From Caldilineaceae bacterium (lineage in GTDB: Bacteria > Chloroflexota > Anaerolineae > Caldilineales > Caldilineaceae): DNA of 64,000 nucleotides. Location: positions 62,001 to 126,000 of the forward strand of contig JAPKMW010000006.1 in the NCBI GenBank assembly GCA_026645575.1, given 5' to 3'. Shown in pieces: positions 1 to 8,143 of the stretch. Each line of letters starts with the position of its first letter. Position 1 is the stretch's first letter. Under the pieces are notes generated by a model, which saw only the letters and a program-made list of their open reading frames with translations, had not been told where the DNA came from and made no database searches. The position numbers and the translations under genes are program-made.

Positions 1-175
1 TTCTGCATAACAGATCGGCGCTGGCGCGTGAAACCTTGAAGGTCATGGTTGAGCTGGGGAACTGAAATTCGGTGTCGCCGTTGCGATACCAGCCAAAGAT
101 CTGGCGAATGTCATGGTTGGCATCAGCGACAAAGCCGTCCAGAGACATGGTGAACTCGGTGATAACTTTACCCAT
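1..175 (-). CDS. RibD C-terminal/dihydrofolate reductase-like protein, partial
   Basis: Only the first 58 codons lie in the window; the gene runs off the left edge. The start ATG (175-173) opens MGKVITEFTMSLDGFVAD, the usual N-terminus of the RibD C-terminal/DHFR-like family (beta strand followed by SLDGF). Such proteins are predicted NADPH-dependent reductases, but their substrates are mostly unknown. Two more family members occur here (6631-7275 and 16026-16574). The family call is fairly safe; the specific reaction cannot be inferred. Confidence 0.75.
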   Translation of the reverse strand, partial: MGKVITEFTMSLDGFVADANHDIRQIFGWYRNGDTEFQFPSSTMTFKVSRASADLLCR

Positions 176-357
176 TAGTACGCTCCTGTTTTAATCCACT
201 GGCAATTGACAGTGCTGCTTTGCCATTTGCCATCGTTGCCGAAGTAGTACAATTATACCCTTCTGGCCGATAGTTGTCTTGTAAAAAATGGCAAATGGAT
301 CAAATAGAACACCGCTGGCACAGGATGCCCCCCACTGATGGTAGACGGTAGCTCATG

Positions 358-915
358 TTAAAGCGTTACCCAAAGATGGCGGCGCATACGTGAGTGATGG
401 GCAAAATCATCGTCAACACTATAGGCAACGATCAGATAGAGCGAAGCACCTGATTTAAGGTCAAAATGATAGGGATCGCCAGCGTGAATTGGTAGGCGAA
501 AACGGAGATGGGTCTGTGCCCCTTCTTCCACACCATGCAGATCTGTAATGGCGGAGGCGCCCCCCAATTGCTCAACCGGGTAATGCTCCCCCATGCGTAC
601 TACAAAGTGATCCTCAAGTTTGACTTCTTCTGATAAAACAGCGCCCATTACTAAATTTGCCCCCACAATATCATCACGTTGGTTGAAGCCGACAGCCACC
701 CAACCACGGGTCGGCGCAGTGGCTGTGATGTGGATGAATTCTTCGGCAAAATACCAAGAGACTGTCATGCCTTCAACGGTAATGGATTGTAGGCTTTGCG
801 TTTCATCCTTGTGGGCAGTAACGTTCATAACCACTCCTTGCTTTTGTAGGGGGTGAGTGCAGGTCGCCAGCAGCAATAATAGATTACTCAGGAGAATTCG
901 TTGCAACTGTATCAT
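358..915 (-). CDS. DOMON-domain lipoprotein
   Basis: Predicted exported lipoprotein of 185 aa. I chose the ATG at 915 because it follows a Shine-Dalgarno-like GAAGGAA and opens a short hydrophobic leader ending in LLLLLATC (lipobox Cys about residue 19). A longer reading to 975 has no signal peptide at its start. The body has the DOMON pattern (GMTVSWYF, then GWVAVGFNQ and a late LYLIVAYS strand). DOMON domains bind haem or sugars and often act in extracytoplasmic redox. It is the last gene of a MarR - peroxiredoxin - DOMON series on the minus strand, which suggests a redox-stress role. Ligand unknown. Confidence 0.7.
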   Translation of the reverse strand: MIQLQRILLSNLLLLLATCTHPLQKQGVVMNVTAHKDETQSLQSITVEGMTVSWYFAEEFIHITATAPTRGWVAVGFNQRDDIVGANLVMGAVLSEEVKLEDHFVVRMGEHYPVEQLGGASAITDLHGVEEGAQTHLRFRLPIHAGDPYHFDLKSGASLYLIVAYSVDDDFAHHSRMRRHLWVTL

Positions 916-938
916 CTTGGTTCCTTCTATGGTTAAGG

Positions 939-1517
939 TTATTGAGTCTTTGCTAGCGTACTGGGAAAGCCCCACAGTTCCTCTTCAATCCGCGCCAGCG
1001 GCATGTGATCCATGACATAGTCGGCATAGTGGGCAGTGATGATGCGCCCATTATAGGCCAATAGAAAATCGGCGGGCATCCGGTCAAAATTGCTCCCTTC
1101 CTCCGGGGTCAACGCAAAGCCATGAGCCGCCGCTTGTTGAATCACCCCTGGTGTTTCGGGCATTTGCATCGTTGCCGCCACCTTGGCCGCAGAAGATTCA
1201 ACGCCATACAAGGTATATAGCTCGGCTGCCGGGTCGGCAATAATGGGAAAGGGGGCATCTTGTTTGGCCACATATGCCAGAATCCGTTCTCGTGGCGACT
1301 CGAAGACGGCAATGATGCGTAGCCCGCGTTGTTGATAATTGGGGTAGCGTTCAATCAATTGATGCACGCGCAAATTACAAATGGCGCACGCAGCATTGCG
1401 GAAAAAGGAGAGTAAAGTGCTGCCCCCCTCTTTGTTGTAGAATGCAACTGGCATATCAAAGATATCTGTGCGTTGAAAATAGGGCGCCACGGTTCCTGGT
1501 TGGAGTTTCATCTTCAT
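939..1517 (-). CDS. Peroxiredoxin-like AhpC/TSA family protein
   Basis: 192 aa with a thioredoxin fold. The start at 1517 (MKMKLQPG) follows an AGAAAGG ribosome site; upstream ATG-like codons lack one. The N-terminal strand and loop are followed by FFRNAACAICNLR, placing a CxxC pair at about residues 44 and 47 where peroxiredoxin-like proteins carry the peroxidatic cysteine. Expected role is thiol-dependent reduction of peroxides or disulfides in the cytoplasm; no signal peptide is visible. It lies between the MarR gene and the DOMON lipoprotein, and a MarR-type operator candidate sits just upstream (1554-1577), so redox-controlled expression is likely. Confidence 0.8.
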   Translation of the reverse strand: MKMKLQPGTVAPYFQRTDIFDMPVAFYNKEGGSTLLSFFRNAACAICNLRVHQLIERYPNYQQRGLRIIAVFESPRERILAYVAKQDAPFPIIADPAAELYTLYGVESSAAKVAATMQMPETPGVIQQAAAHGFALTPEEGSNFDRMPADFLLAYNGRIITAHYADYVMDHMPLARIEEELWGFPSTLAKTQ

Positions 1518-1538
1518 GCCTTTCTGTAATAAATCTAA

Positions 1539-1577
1539 TTGCTTAAGATATAATTGCCTAAGCAAGTATTTAGGCAA
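1539..1577. promoter_or_regulatory. MarR operator candidate before the peroxiredoxin gene
   Basis: TTGCCTAAGCAA at 1554-1565 is nearly repeated at 2056-2067 (TTGCCTACGCAA) before marR. Here TTGCCTAA (1554-1561) also pairs with TTAGGCAA (1570-1577), and TTGCTTA at 1539 pairs with TAAGCAA ending at 1565. Overlapping inverted repeats of this type are typical of MarR-family sites. Confidence 0.6.
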
Positions 1578-1587
1578 AAAAAGAGGA

Positions 1588-2040
1588 TCAGGGTTGAACG
1601 AGGTTTTGCTCGATGACCTTGAGCGTTGCGTGCAATTGCTCGATCATCTGTTCATCCAGCCCCTTGAAAAGCTGCTGCCGCCGTTTGATAACGCTGGGAA
1701 ACAAATTCTCCACCACCTGCCGCCCTGCTGTGGTGAGCCGCAGCACATAGCGCCGTCGATCCTCCGGGTCGCTGTCGCGGCGAATGTAAGCGCCCGCTTC
1801 CAGGGCATCGACCAACCGTGTAATGTTGGGATGATCATTGAGCAACTTATCGGCCAGCTCGCTTTGGGAAAGCCCATCCTGTTCGTACAGGCGAAACAGA
1901 ATGAACCACTGCTCCGGCGTAATCCCAACCCCGGCATTCTGCAAGGTTCGGCTGAGATCCATCCGCAGCAGGCGACCCATGCGCAAAATAATATACGCTG
2001 TGGCTTTATCAAGGGTGTTGGTGTCGTTTATCCGATTCAT
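1588..2040 (-). CDS. MarR-family transcriptional regulator
   Basis: 150-aa winged-helix repressor. The ATG at 2040 (MNRINDTNT) is preferred; an upstream TTG (2067) lies inside the operator candidate. The wing-helix core reads GITPEQWFILFRLYEQDGLSQ, then LADKLL and a DPEDRRRYVLRLT wing with the basic DxRRR motif of the family. These proteins usually repress their own operon and are released by phenolics or by cysteine oxidation. The peroxiredoxin and DOMON genes follow on the same strand. A near-identical 12-bp palindrome occurs before marR and before the peroxiredoxin gene, supporting co-regulation. Confidence 0.88.
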   Translation of the reverse strand: MNRINDTNTLDKATAYIILRMGRLLRMDLSRTLQNAGVGITPEQWFILFRLYEQDGLSQSELADKLLNDHPNITRLVDALEAGAYIRRDSDPEDRRRYVLRLTTAGRQVVENLFPSVIKRRQQLFKGLDEQMIEQLHATLKVIEQNLVQP

Positions 2041-2055
2041 CTTTGCTATTATTGC

Positions 2056-2067
2056 TTGCCTACGCAA
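2056..2067. promoter_or_regulatory. MarR autoregulatory operator candidate
   Basis: TTGCCTACGCAA, matching 11 of 12 bases of the site at 1554-1565. It sits 16-27 nt upstream of the marR start codon, where bound repressor would block its promoter. Confidence 0.55.
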
Positions 2068-2121
2068 CTATTGCCATGAACAATATCATTGGATACTCTT
2101 TTTGTCAAGAGGCAATTTTTG

Positions 2122-2817
2122 TCAAAGGTTCAACCCCCGTTCAGCCGGTCGTCTCAACCGCAGCAGTTGTGCCGGCGTATAACCGACAAATTGTTTGAGG
2201 GAACGGGTGAGATGCGGTTGATCGAAATAGCCCAGATCATGGACCGCGTCTAGAATTGGTACGCCTTGTTGGAGCAGGGCCGCCGCTTGTTGGGCGCGCT
2301 GCATTTGGCGAATGGTGCATTGGGGCAAGCCAGTGGCGTGTAAAAAGTGATGGCGCACGGTGCGTGGGGATGCAACTGGCAGTTGATCTTGCAGCGCCGC
2401 ACCCACCAACGGATCAAGAACCAGAACCTCTTCCCGTACTAGTTGCTCGACAAAGGTCTCGGTGTTCTCGAAGGTGGGCAATTTCCACGTTGCACTGTGT
2501 AGCCAAAAAGCTTGTCCCGTCGCTGCCGGCAAAGCCGTCTCCCGATCCAGATAGCGGGCAATAGGCAGGTGGGGCATAAAGGCGCCCAACTTGAACTTGA
2601 TCCACAAAATCTCTGCGCCCTCGCCCCACGAAATCGCGCCCGCCTTGGGCAAAGGGCCAACGACTAGGCATTGCGTTTTGCCTTCTCGGGTTATGATGAC
2701 CATATGCCAGTTGCACTCCGCCGGGCGGATCGTCGAACCAGCGCAGGGCGTATAGCCTTGGGTGACGGTCTCGATCAAGGGAGAGTCCGAGCGGCGTTGT
2801 TCAAAGAGAATAGTCAT
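2122..2817 (-). CDS. AraC-family transcriptional regulator
   Basis: 231 aa. The start MTILFEQRR at 2817 is chosen because residues encoded upstream overlap the preceding gene and show no family similarity. The N-terminal half is the small cupin-like sensing part (WHMVIITREG, then FMPHLP). The C-terminal half carries two helix-turn-helix motifs, with RTVRHHFLHATG and DLGYFDQPHLTRSLKQFVGYTPAQL typical of the family. A clear paralogue is encoded at 16781-17524. It closes a minus-strand run of YciI, sigma factor, DUF1801 and DinB-like genes. Effector unknown. Confidence 0.87.
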   Translation of the reverse strand: MTILFEQRRSDSPLIETVTQGYTPCAGSTIRPAECNWHMVIITREGKTQCLVVGPLPKAGAISWGEGAEILWIKFKLGAFMPHLPIARYLDRETALPAATGQAFWLHSATWKLPTFENTETFVEQLVREEVLVLDPLVGAALQDQLPVASPRTVRHHFLHATGLPQCTIRQMQRAQQAAALLQQGVPILDAVHDLGYFDQPHLTRSLKQFVGYTPAQLLRLRRPAERGLNL

Positions 2818-2836
2818 TGCTGATCCTTGCCTACAT

Positions 2837-3586
2837 TCAATCGCTGTTTTTTGCTTCAGCGAACGCCAACCCCTTTTCCTGCAACGCCTGGCGCAAAATG
2901 CCGATGGCTTTGGGTCCCATGCCATGTAAGCGCAAAAGCTCGGCTTCACTGACCTGTGTCAACTGTTCGAGGCGATCATAACCGGCCGCGTTTAAGGCGC
3001 GTTGCGCCGGCGCGCTAATTTTGGGGAAAGCGCTGCTTTGGTTTTCTCCGGGTTTCATGGTCATTGGCTCCTTGTTGCTCTGATCAACGGTTGGTTTGAG
3101 GCGCGCCAGTAGGTTGTCCAAATGCTCTTGATGATGGTCATACGTACCTAGTAGCACATCGGCCAGCGAATAGCCGCTGAGCCACGCATAGCGACTGGCA
3201 TCCAACAGTGCCGGTTCCGGGATCTGTTCGCTGATGGTGAGAAAGTGCAGAAAACCGGTGCGCCACTGCTGGTAGACCTCTGCCCAACTGCGCTCCCGAA
3301 AAGTGTCATAGATGTGCGCGTTGATTTGAACGGTATTCTCTTCACTTTCTGGGGTCACGCCGGGCAGCCATGACGGCATCTTGGGTTCTGCATTAGTGAG
3401 CGCCGCCGTCATCCGCGCAATGGAACGCTGTTGCCAAGCCCAGAGATGGGCAATCTCATCTTTGATGGATAACTCGTCCGGTTGCAGCGTTGCCGTAATT
3501 TGCGTTTCATCCAGACCGACCAGCACTCGCTCCCAGTGGTCGAATTCTTCGCGCAGCGCAGCCAACATGTGCGTTTTCATAGACAT
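2837..3586 (-). CDS. DinB/ClbS-like protein fused to a helix-hairpin-helix domain
   Basis: 249 aa. Residues 1-165 form a ClbS/DfsB-like four-helix bundle (EEFDHWERVL, then DEIAHLWAWQQRS with a metal-site histidine and TYDHHQEHLDNLL). After a linker, residues about 186-245 form a helix-hairpin-helix unit (FPKISAPAQRAL, LHGMGPKAI) resembling small stand-alone HhH proteins. ClbS-type proteins protect DNA from genotoxins; the HhH part suggests DNA contact. An ATG at 3064 with AAGGAG just upstream could also give a free 75-aa HhH protein. Only 3 nt separate it from the upstream DinB-like gene. Confidence 0.78.
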   Translation of the reverse strand: MSMKTHMLAALREEFDHWERVLVGLDETQITATLQPDELSIKDEIAHLWAWQQRSIARMTAALTNAEPKMPSWLPGVTPESEENTVQINAHIYDTFRERSWAEVYQQWRTGFLHFLTISEQIPEPALLDASRYAWLSGYSLADVLLGTYDHHQEHLDNLLARLKPTVDQSNKEPMTMKPGENQSSAFPKISAPAQRALNAAGYDRLEQLTQVSEAELLRLHGMGPKAIGILRQALQEKGLAFAEAKNSD

Positions 3587-3589
3587 AGC

Positions 3590-4075
3590 TCATCTCCTTT
3601 CAACGGACAAATTCTCCATCCACTGCCAAATCAGGGCAATATGTTCGCGATCATGTTCATACGAATGGACGGCAATGGCTTGCCAGGGCAACCTTGCGGC
3701 GCTCGTGTCAAGAAAACGCCCCGGCTGATTCAGATCCTCGTCTGATAGCCTTTCGACCACGGCAATGAAGCGGGCAAAGGCAGTGCGAAATTCAGTCAGG
3801 ATGTCATCCAACGGGCGTTCACGGTTTTGCGCCAGCAATAATTCATTGCGCGCATCCTGGGGTGTTGCCCACAGTGGCGATGCTTCGACGCCGGTTTCGC
3901 CGAAAAACTCGACCTCTTCGGCCTGATACCAGGCAATATGCGCCAACATATCCTTGACCGACCAATCGCCGGCCACGCCGGGTTGGCTCAGTTGCGCCGG
4001 TGTAAGCTGCGCCAAAAGGGCTTCGAGTTCCTGCCGTGTTGCGTGTATAAGCGTCAGCAGTTCACGCTTTGTCAT
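3590..4075 (-). CDS. ClbS/DfsB-type DinB-superfamily protein
   Basis: 161 aa, a four-helix bundle of the DinB/ClbS class. The histidine triad is visible: His46 in KDMLAHIAWY and His141/His145 in SYEHDREHIAL. The opening MTKRELLTLI and the motif GDWSVKDML are characteristic. Relatives include colibactin self-protection factors and small-thiol-dependent transferases, so likely roles are detoxification of electrophiles or DNA protection. It is translated just ahead of the DinB-HhH fusion, probably from the same transcript. Confidence 0.85.
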   Translation of the reverse strand: MTKRELLTLIHATRQELEALLAQLTPAQLSQPGVAGDWSVKDMLAHIAWYQAEEVEFFGETGVEASPLWATPQDARNELLLAQNRERPLDDILTEFRTAFARFIAVVERLSDEDLNQPGRFLDTSAARLPWQAIAVHSYEHDREHIALIWQWMENLSVERR

Positions 4076-4084
4076 GGCGGCTCC

Positions 4085-4486
4085 TTATACATGCACAATC
4101 CAGGCGCAAACCAAATCGGCAAAAGCGCTCTGTTTGGCCTGAATTTCAGCGAGATTGTGAAAGATTACCGACGCCCGATCCTTGGCCAGCCAGGTGAGCA
4201 AGGCTGCCGGGTCGGCAATGGTAATGCCTGTCGCCGTCGCCGCTGTAACCTTTGCTCCCAGGTGGAAGATGATCTGCACCCCATCCTTGGCTCGCAATTG
4301 AAAGGTGGCAAAGTGTTCCGTCGTGCGGAAACTGGGTGCGTTCCATTTGATCGCTTCGGTAATGGCCGGATCAGCCGCCAGGATGAGCTGGCGGAGGGCC
4401 ATAATTTCGGGTTTATAGGGATGTTCAAGCGTGACGAGAAAATTTTCGACACTTGGTTGTTTTGTCTGGTTCTTTGGCAACGCCAT
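4085..4486 (-). CDS. DUF1801 (YdhG-like) protein
   Basis: 133 aa. Recognised by the family pattern: VENFLVTLEHPYKPEIMALRQ, then EAIKWNAPSF, and VQIIFHLGAKV. Function is not established; the fold is small alpha/beta. It is followed after 9 nt by the DinB-like gene. A 12-bp-arm hairpin (4510-4556) separates it from the sigma factor gene upstream, so it may have its own transcript or depend on read-through. Confidence 0.8.
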   Translation of the reverse strand: MALPKNQTKQPSVENFLVTLEHPYKPEIMALRQLILAADPAITEAIKWNAPSFRTTEHFATFQLRAKDGVQIIFHLGAKVTAATATGITIADPAALLTWLAKDRASVIFHNLAEIQAKQSAFADLVCAWIVHV

Positions 4487-4509
4487 CAGCTTTCCTCTAC
4501 TTAGAATCT

Positions 4510-4556
4510 ATCCGAAAATTCTCTGTTCCCGCTGGGTTACAACCGAATTTTCGGAT
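4510..4556. repeat. Intergenic hairpin after the sigma factor gene
   Basis: ATCCGAAAATTC (4510-4521) and its exact complement GAATTTTCGGAT (4545-4556) with a 23-nt loop. It lies 41 nt past the sigma gene stop on the minus strand. It could end or attenuate that transcript; no U tract follows. Confidence 0.6.
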
Positions 4557-4597
4557 GAGCACTTGTCAATTTGTCTGCTAATCAACCAATTGCGCAG

Positions 4598-5857
4598 TTA
4601 TACGGCTTGTGCGCGGGTGAGCAGCAATTCCCGTTCACGAACATTTTGCGTCAATGTTGCTGCACGGGCAAACTCAGATCGGGCTTCTGTCAAGCGACCG
4701 AGTTTGGCAAGCAGATCACCACGCACACTGGGCAGCAAATGATAACCCGCCAGTGCCGGCTCATCGAGCAGCCGATCGAGCAGATCTAGGCCAACCGCCG
4801 GGCCATAGGCCATTGCCAGCGCAACGGCGCGATTTAGCTCCACAATTGGTGATGGCGTGAGTTGCGCCAATGCATCATAGAGCGCCGCAATGCGTTCCCA
4901 ATCCGTCTCTGCCGCCGTACGTGCGCGGCCATGACAAGCTGCGATGGCCGCTTGCAGACGGTAGGGGCCGAACGCGCCGCCCAGTCTTTCAGCGCGCGCC
5001 AGGGCCGCCAACCCACGCTGAATTAACAGATGATCCCACCGGGTACGATCCTGCTCCAACAACAAGATGGGTTCGCCCGCAGGCCCAACCCGTGCACGTA
5101 AGCGTGACGCTTGAATTTCCATCAGGGCGACAAGGCCATGTACCTCCGGCTCTTGGGGGACAAGTTCGGCTAGCATACGCCCCAGCCGCAGCGCCTCTTC
5201 GCAAAGCGCGGGGCGGATCCAATCTTCACCAGCCGTAGCGGAATAACCTTCGTTGAAAATCAGGTAGATCACCTCCAACACCGAGGCGAGACGCGCCGTG
5301 CGTTCACCACTGGGTGGAACGGTAAATGGAATTTGCGCCGCCGCGAGGGTGCGTTTGGCGCGCACAATGCGCTGGGCAATGGTAGGCGTTGGCGTGAGAA
5401 AAGCGCGCGCAATTTCTTCGGTTGTCAGTCCACCGAGCAAACGGAGCGTGAGCGCCACCCTTGCTTCCGTCGCCAGAATAGGGTGGCAAGCAATAAACAT
5501 GAGGCGCAACAAGTCGTCGTCGATGGCCTCATCAATGATGGCCGCCACCGGAGCCGTGGTTGCCGCCTCCGTCTCCAGTTCATTCCCCAATGCCGCGTAT
5601 TTACGGGCAGCGATCTGTTCACGCCGCAGATGATCAATCGCCCGTCGTTTGGCAACCATCATTAACCAGGCTCCCGGTTTGGGGGGAATGCCTTCGACCG
5701 GCCACTGTTGCAATGCGGCCACCAACGTATCCTGCGCCAGGTCTTCGGCCACAGTAAGGTCGCGTACAAGCCGGGAGAGCACCGCCATGATCTTGGCCGC
5801 TTCGATCTGCCAAATTGCCTCGATTGTGCGCTGCAAGCTGGAAGTGGTGATCGTCAT
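4598..5857 (-). CDS. ECF42-type RNA polymerase sigma factor with C-terminal DUF6596
   Basis: 419 aa, about twice the size of a simple ECF factor. Residues 1-90 are region 2 (VRDLTVAEDLAQDTLVAAL, KRRAIDHLRRE). Residues about 125-180 are region 4 (RLLGGLTTEEIARAFL). The long C-terminus (LASVLEVIYLIFNEGYSA, EQDRTRWDHLLI) is the domain that defines the ECF42 group. Such factors have no anti-sigma partner and are normally encoded beside YciI/DGPF proteins, exactly as here (5901-6323, 43 nt upstream). The C-terminal domain is thought to control activity. Confidence 0.9.
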   Translation of the reverse strand: MTITTSSLQRTIEAIWQIEAAKIMAVLSRLVRDLTVAEDLAQDTLVAALQQWPVEGIPPKPGAWLMMVAKRRAIDHLRREQIAARKYAALGNELETEAATTAPVAAIIDEAIDDDLLRLMFIACHPILATEARVALTLRLLGGLTTEEIARAFLTPTPTIAQRIVRAKRTLAAAQIPFTVPPSGERTARLASVLEVIYLIFNEGYSATAGEDWIRPALCEEALRLGRMLAELVPQEPEVHGLVALMEIQASRLRARVGPAGEPILLLEQDRTRWDHLLIQRGLAALARAERLGGAFGPYRLQAAIAACHGRARTAAETDWERIAALYDALAQLTPSPIVELNRAVALAMAYGPAVGLDLLDRLLDEPALAGYHLLPSVRGDLLAKLGRLTEARSEFARAATLTQNVRERELLLTRAQAV

Positions 5858-5900
5858 GGTCTTTCAATTATGGCTGACCTGATGTCGTCGCACAACCCGA

Positions 5901-6323
5901 CTACTGGGCCGCAGACTGGGCGCGTAGTCGCCGTTCTTGTTCGATCAACTCGGCTGTTGTATTGGCGGCAAAGTCTTCGAGTGAAACGATGGGGCGAATT
6001 TCGATCTCGCTCTCCCCGCCATCGGGGTTCGGGCAACGCTTCACCCATTCAATGGCCTCTTCCAGCGACCTGACCTGCCAGATCCAAAACCCAGCAATCA
6101 ACTCCTTGGTCTCGGTAAATGGCCCGTCAATGACGGTGCGCTTATCACCGGAAAAGTGGACGCGCGCCCCCTTTGAACTAGGCAGAAGTCCCTCGGCAGC
6201 CAAAATAACGCCTGCCTTTACCAGTTCCTCGTTGAATTGGCCCATTGCGGTCAATACTTCTGTGTTGGGCATCACACCAGCTTCGCTTTCCTTGTTGGCT
6301 TTGATGACTACCATGACTTTCAT
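5901..6323 (-). CDS. YciI/DGPF-domain protein
   Basis: 140 aa. The DGPF motif is present as VIDGPFTETKELIAGFWI, with the family opening MKVMVVIKANKESE and the tail NPDGGESEIEIRPI. AAGGAG precedes the ATG at 6323. This small ferredoxin-like fold family is the standard genomic partner of ECF42 sigma factors; function is unproven, and a link to signal sensing or metabolite removal is proposed in the literature. It is the first gene of the minus-strand set running to the AraC gene. Confidence 0.9.
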   Translation of the reverse strand: MKVMVVIKANKESEAGVMPNTEVLTAMGQFNEELVKAGVILAAEGLLPSSKGARVHFSGDKRTVIDGPFTETKELIAGFWIWQVRSLEEAIEWVKRCPNPDGGESEIEIRPIVSLEDFAANTTAELIEQERRLRAQSAAQ

Positions 6324-6630
6324 TGTTCGATCTCCTTATTGTTTCACTTACCCTACACGAGAAGGCTGGCAATGATTCAAGTTACTGAGTCTGTTGTCGC
6401 CTTCTATAGATACATCGAACAAGCAATAGCCAAATTCGACATGAATTTTTTCTAATCCTCAATGATCACTACTAAGCCCGCTCGTAGCTGGTCCGTGACC
6501 GGCGTCCCCAAACGCCGGTCACGGACCAGCTACGAGCGGGAACGGCTTGGTAGTTACCCTCAATGTTTGATAAATGCCGGTATCAAAGTCTTGTAGACCG
6601 CCGCTGCCCGCAGCCAGCCAAGTTGTATCA
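6324..6630. other. Intergenic region with a large palindrome
   Basis: 307 bp between the YciI start and the end of the DHFR-like gene. The right part holds the palindrome described at 6477-6540. The left part should carry the YciI promoter, but no clear -35/-10 pair was identified. Confidence 0.5.
6477..6540. repeat. Long perfect palindrome with GTCCGTGAC core
   Basis: 28-bp perfect arms (6477-6504 and 6513-6540) around an 8-nt loop TCCCCAAA. Each arm contains CTGGTCCGTGACCGG, itself palindromic around CGT. It lies downstream of the DHFR-like gene on the minus strand. Related elements occur at 9517, 12979, 13549 and 15911. Confidence 0.85.
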
Positions 6631-7275
6631 TCAACGCTTCGTCAGCACAAAATGGGTTGCTTTGGCCGTCGTTACATAATCTGTGCATTTGTACCCCAGG
6701 GCAAGGGTGTCAATATCGGCGAAAAGATGCTCACCGGAGCCAAGGAGAACCGGCGCAATGGCAATGTGCATCTCATCGATCAAGCCAGCCTGAAGATATT
6801 GACGAATGGTATGAACGCCGCCGCCCAATCGCACATCCTGACCATTGGCTGCGGCCTTTGCTTGGGCCAAGGCTGCATGAATTCCCTCCGTGACAAAGTG
6901 AAAAGTGGTGCCGCCCTGCATGGTAATGGCTGGCCGCGCATGATGGGTCAGCACAAAGACCGGGACATGATAGGGCGGGTTGTCACCCCACCAACCGGTC
7001 CACCGTTCATCCGGCCAGGCGCCGCGGATGGGGCCGAACATATTGCGCCCCAAGATCCAGGCGCCAAGGTTTGCCATGCCTTGTGCGGCAAAGTCATCAT
7101 CAATGCCCGCTTCCCCTTGGTCGCTGCCTTGCATGTTCGCAAAGGTGCGGGTGGGAATGACCCAATCGTGCAGCGCCAGACCGCCCACGCCCAGCGGATT
7201 CTCCAGGTCTTGGCGCGGGCCAGCGCCGTAGCCATCCAATGAAATGGAAAAGGTATGTACCCGTAATTTACTCAT
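6631..7275 (-). CDS. RibD C-terminal/DHFR-like reductase
   Basis: 214 aa. Start at 7275 (MSKLRVHTFSISLDGYGAG) follows AAAGGAGC; the longer frame to 7410 overlaps the next gene. Family signatures are SISLDGY at the N-terminus, GAWILGRNMFGP in the middle, GTTFHFVTEG, and GGGVHTIRQYLQAGLIDEM near the end. These are predicted NADPH-dependent reductases. One of three such genes here. DUF5990 lies upstream on the same strand with 10 nt between, so the two are probably cotranscribed. Confidence 0.85.
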   Translation of the reverse strand: MSKLRVHTFSISLDGYGAGPRQDLENPLGVGGLALHDWVIPTRTFANMQGSDQGEAGIDDDFAAQGMANLGAWILGRNMFGPIRGAWPDERWTGWWGDNPPYHVPVFVLTHHARPAITMQGGTTFHFVTEGIHAALAQAKAAANGQDVRLGGGVHTIRQYLQAGLIDEMHIAIAPVLLGSGEHLFADIDTLALGYKCTDYVTTAKATHFVLTKR

Positions 7276-7285
7276 GATTGCTCCT

Positions 7286-7723
7286 TTATGGTACGACCTG
7301 CCAGCCAGCGCCAAGGAGTGGTACGCTGGCGGCGGCCGGGCCGCCATCCTTGGCTTGGCCGGCAATGCGTGCTTCGAGGACAGCCCCTGGTGTGGCGAAG
7401 ACGGTTTCAATCATCGCCTGGGTAATTCCAGCCAGCTTCACCTTGGCGCGGCGCGTCCAATTGGAGTCGGCCTGCCCAGCCAATGTACCGGCGTTCACAT
7501 AGACAAACCGCTCCTGGGGGCTGCCTTGGGTAAACGGCCCCAGGAAATTGGGCGATCCATCGGCTTGCTGGGCGCCGACCCGCACAGTGAAGGCAAAGGT
7601 GATCGTCTCATCGTCAGTTTGTACGGGGGGCAGCAACTCTGCCTTGCCGCGCTGCACACAAAAGGTCACACCCTTTGGCGGATCGACAAGGATAATGCGA
7701 AGCGGTAACTCTTGTGCCATCAT
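7286..7723 (-). CDS. DUF5990 family protein
   Basis: 145 aa. AAGGGAG precedes the ATG at 7723 (MMAQELPLRI). Recognisable pattern: LRIILVDPPKGVTFCVQRGK, then FLGPFTQG and FVYVNAGT. The function is unknown. Proteins of this type often lie beside small detoxification genes, as here. No signal peptide or catalytic motif is evident. Confidence 0.65.
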   Translation of the reverse strand: MMAQELPLRIILVDPPKGVTFCVQRGKAELLPPVQTDDETITFAFTVRVGAQQADGSPNFLGPFTQGSPQERFVYVNAGTLAGQADSNWTRRAKVKLAGITQAMIETVFATPGAVLEARIAGQAKDGGPAAASVPLLGAGWQVVP

Positions 7724-7756
7724 GTTTTCTCCCTTTTGGGAATCATCAGTCATTCT

Positions 7757-8119
7757 TCAGTCGGCCTGGTGCACAAAGCCCAACGCCGCCGCCAAGTCAT
7801 AGTAGTGTTGGGCCGCGTCTTGATCCCCCACCAACTCATAGGAATGGCCCAGATTTAGGTAGAGCGATCCGTAGAACCCCTGCACCCGTTCATCCGCAAC
7901 GGCATCGGCCCGTGCCAAGGCAAGCTGATTCCAGCGCAAGGTCTCGGCCAGTGTTGCTTGGTGGCGAGCAACATAGTGGGCGGCGATACAAGCTTCGTAG
8001 TCATCTTGCGCCGCCTCCCATGCCTGCCAGTAGAGTGCCTTGGCGTCGGCGATCCGGCCTTCGAATTCAGCCCGTGATCCCGCAACGCAAAGTTGAATGA
8101 CCTGGTTATTGCGATCCAT
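7757..8119 (-). CDS. Short TPR-like helical protein
   Basis: 120 aa, almost entirely helical. Two tetratricopeptide-like pairs can be read: RIADAKALYWQAWEAAQDD and GSYLNLGHSYE-like helices ending VGDQDAAQHYYDLAAALG. Such short proteins usually mediate protein contacts; the partner is unknown. It begins the segment DUF5990 - DHFR-like on the minus strand. A perfect hairpin (8144-8180) separates it from the VOC gene upstream. Confidence 0.6.
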   Translation of the reverse strand: MDRNNQVIQLCVAGSRAEFEGRIADAKALYWQAWEAAQDDYEACIAAHYVARHQATLAETLRWNQLALARADAVADERVQGFYGSLYLNLGHSYELVGDQDAAQHYYDLAAALGFVHQAD

Positions 8120-8143
8120 CTTTGTAGACTCAATCGGCGGCGA

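Noticed and set aside
2818..2949. Longer start for the first AraC gene
   Set aside because: The extension overlaps the DinB-HhH gene and has no family similarity; its paralogue starts at the equivalent of 2817.
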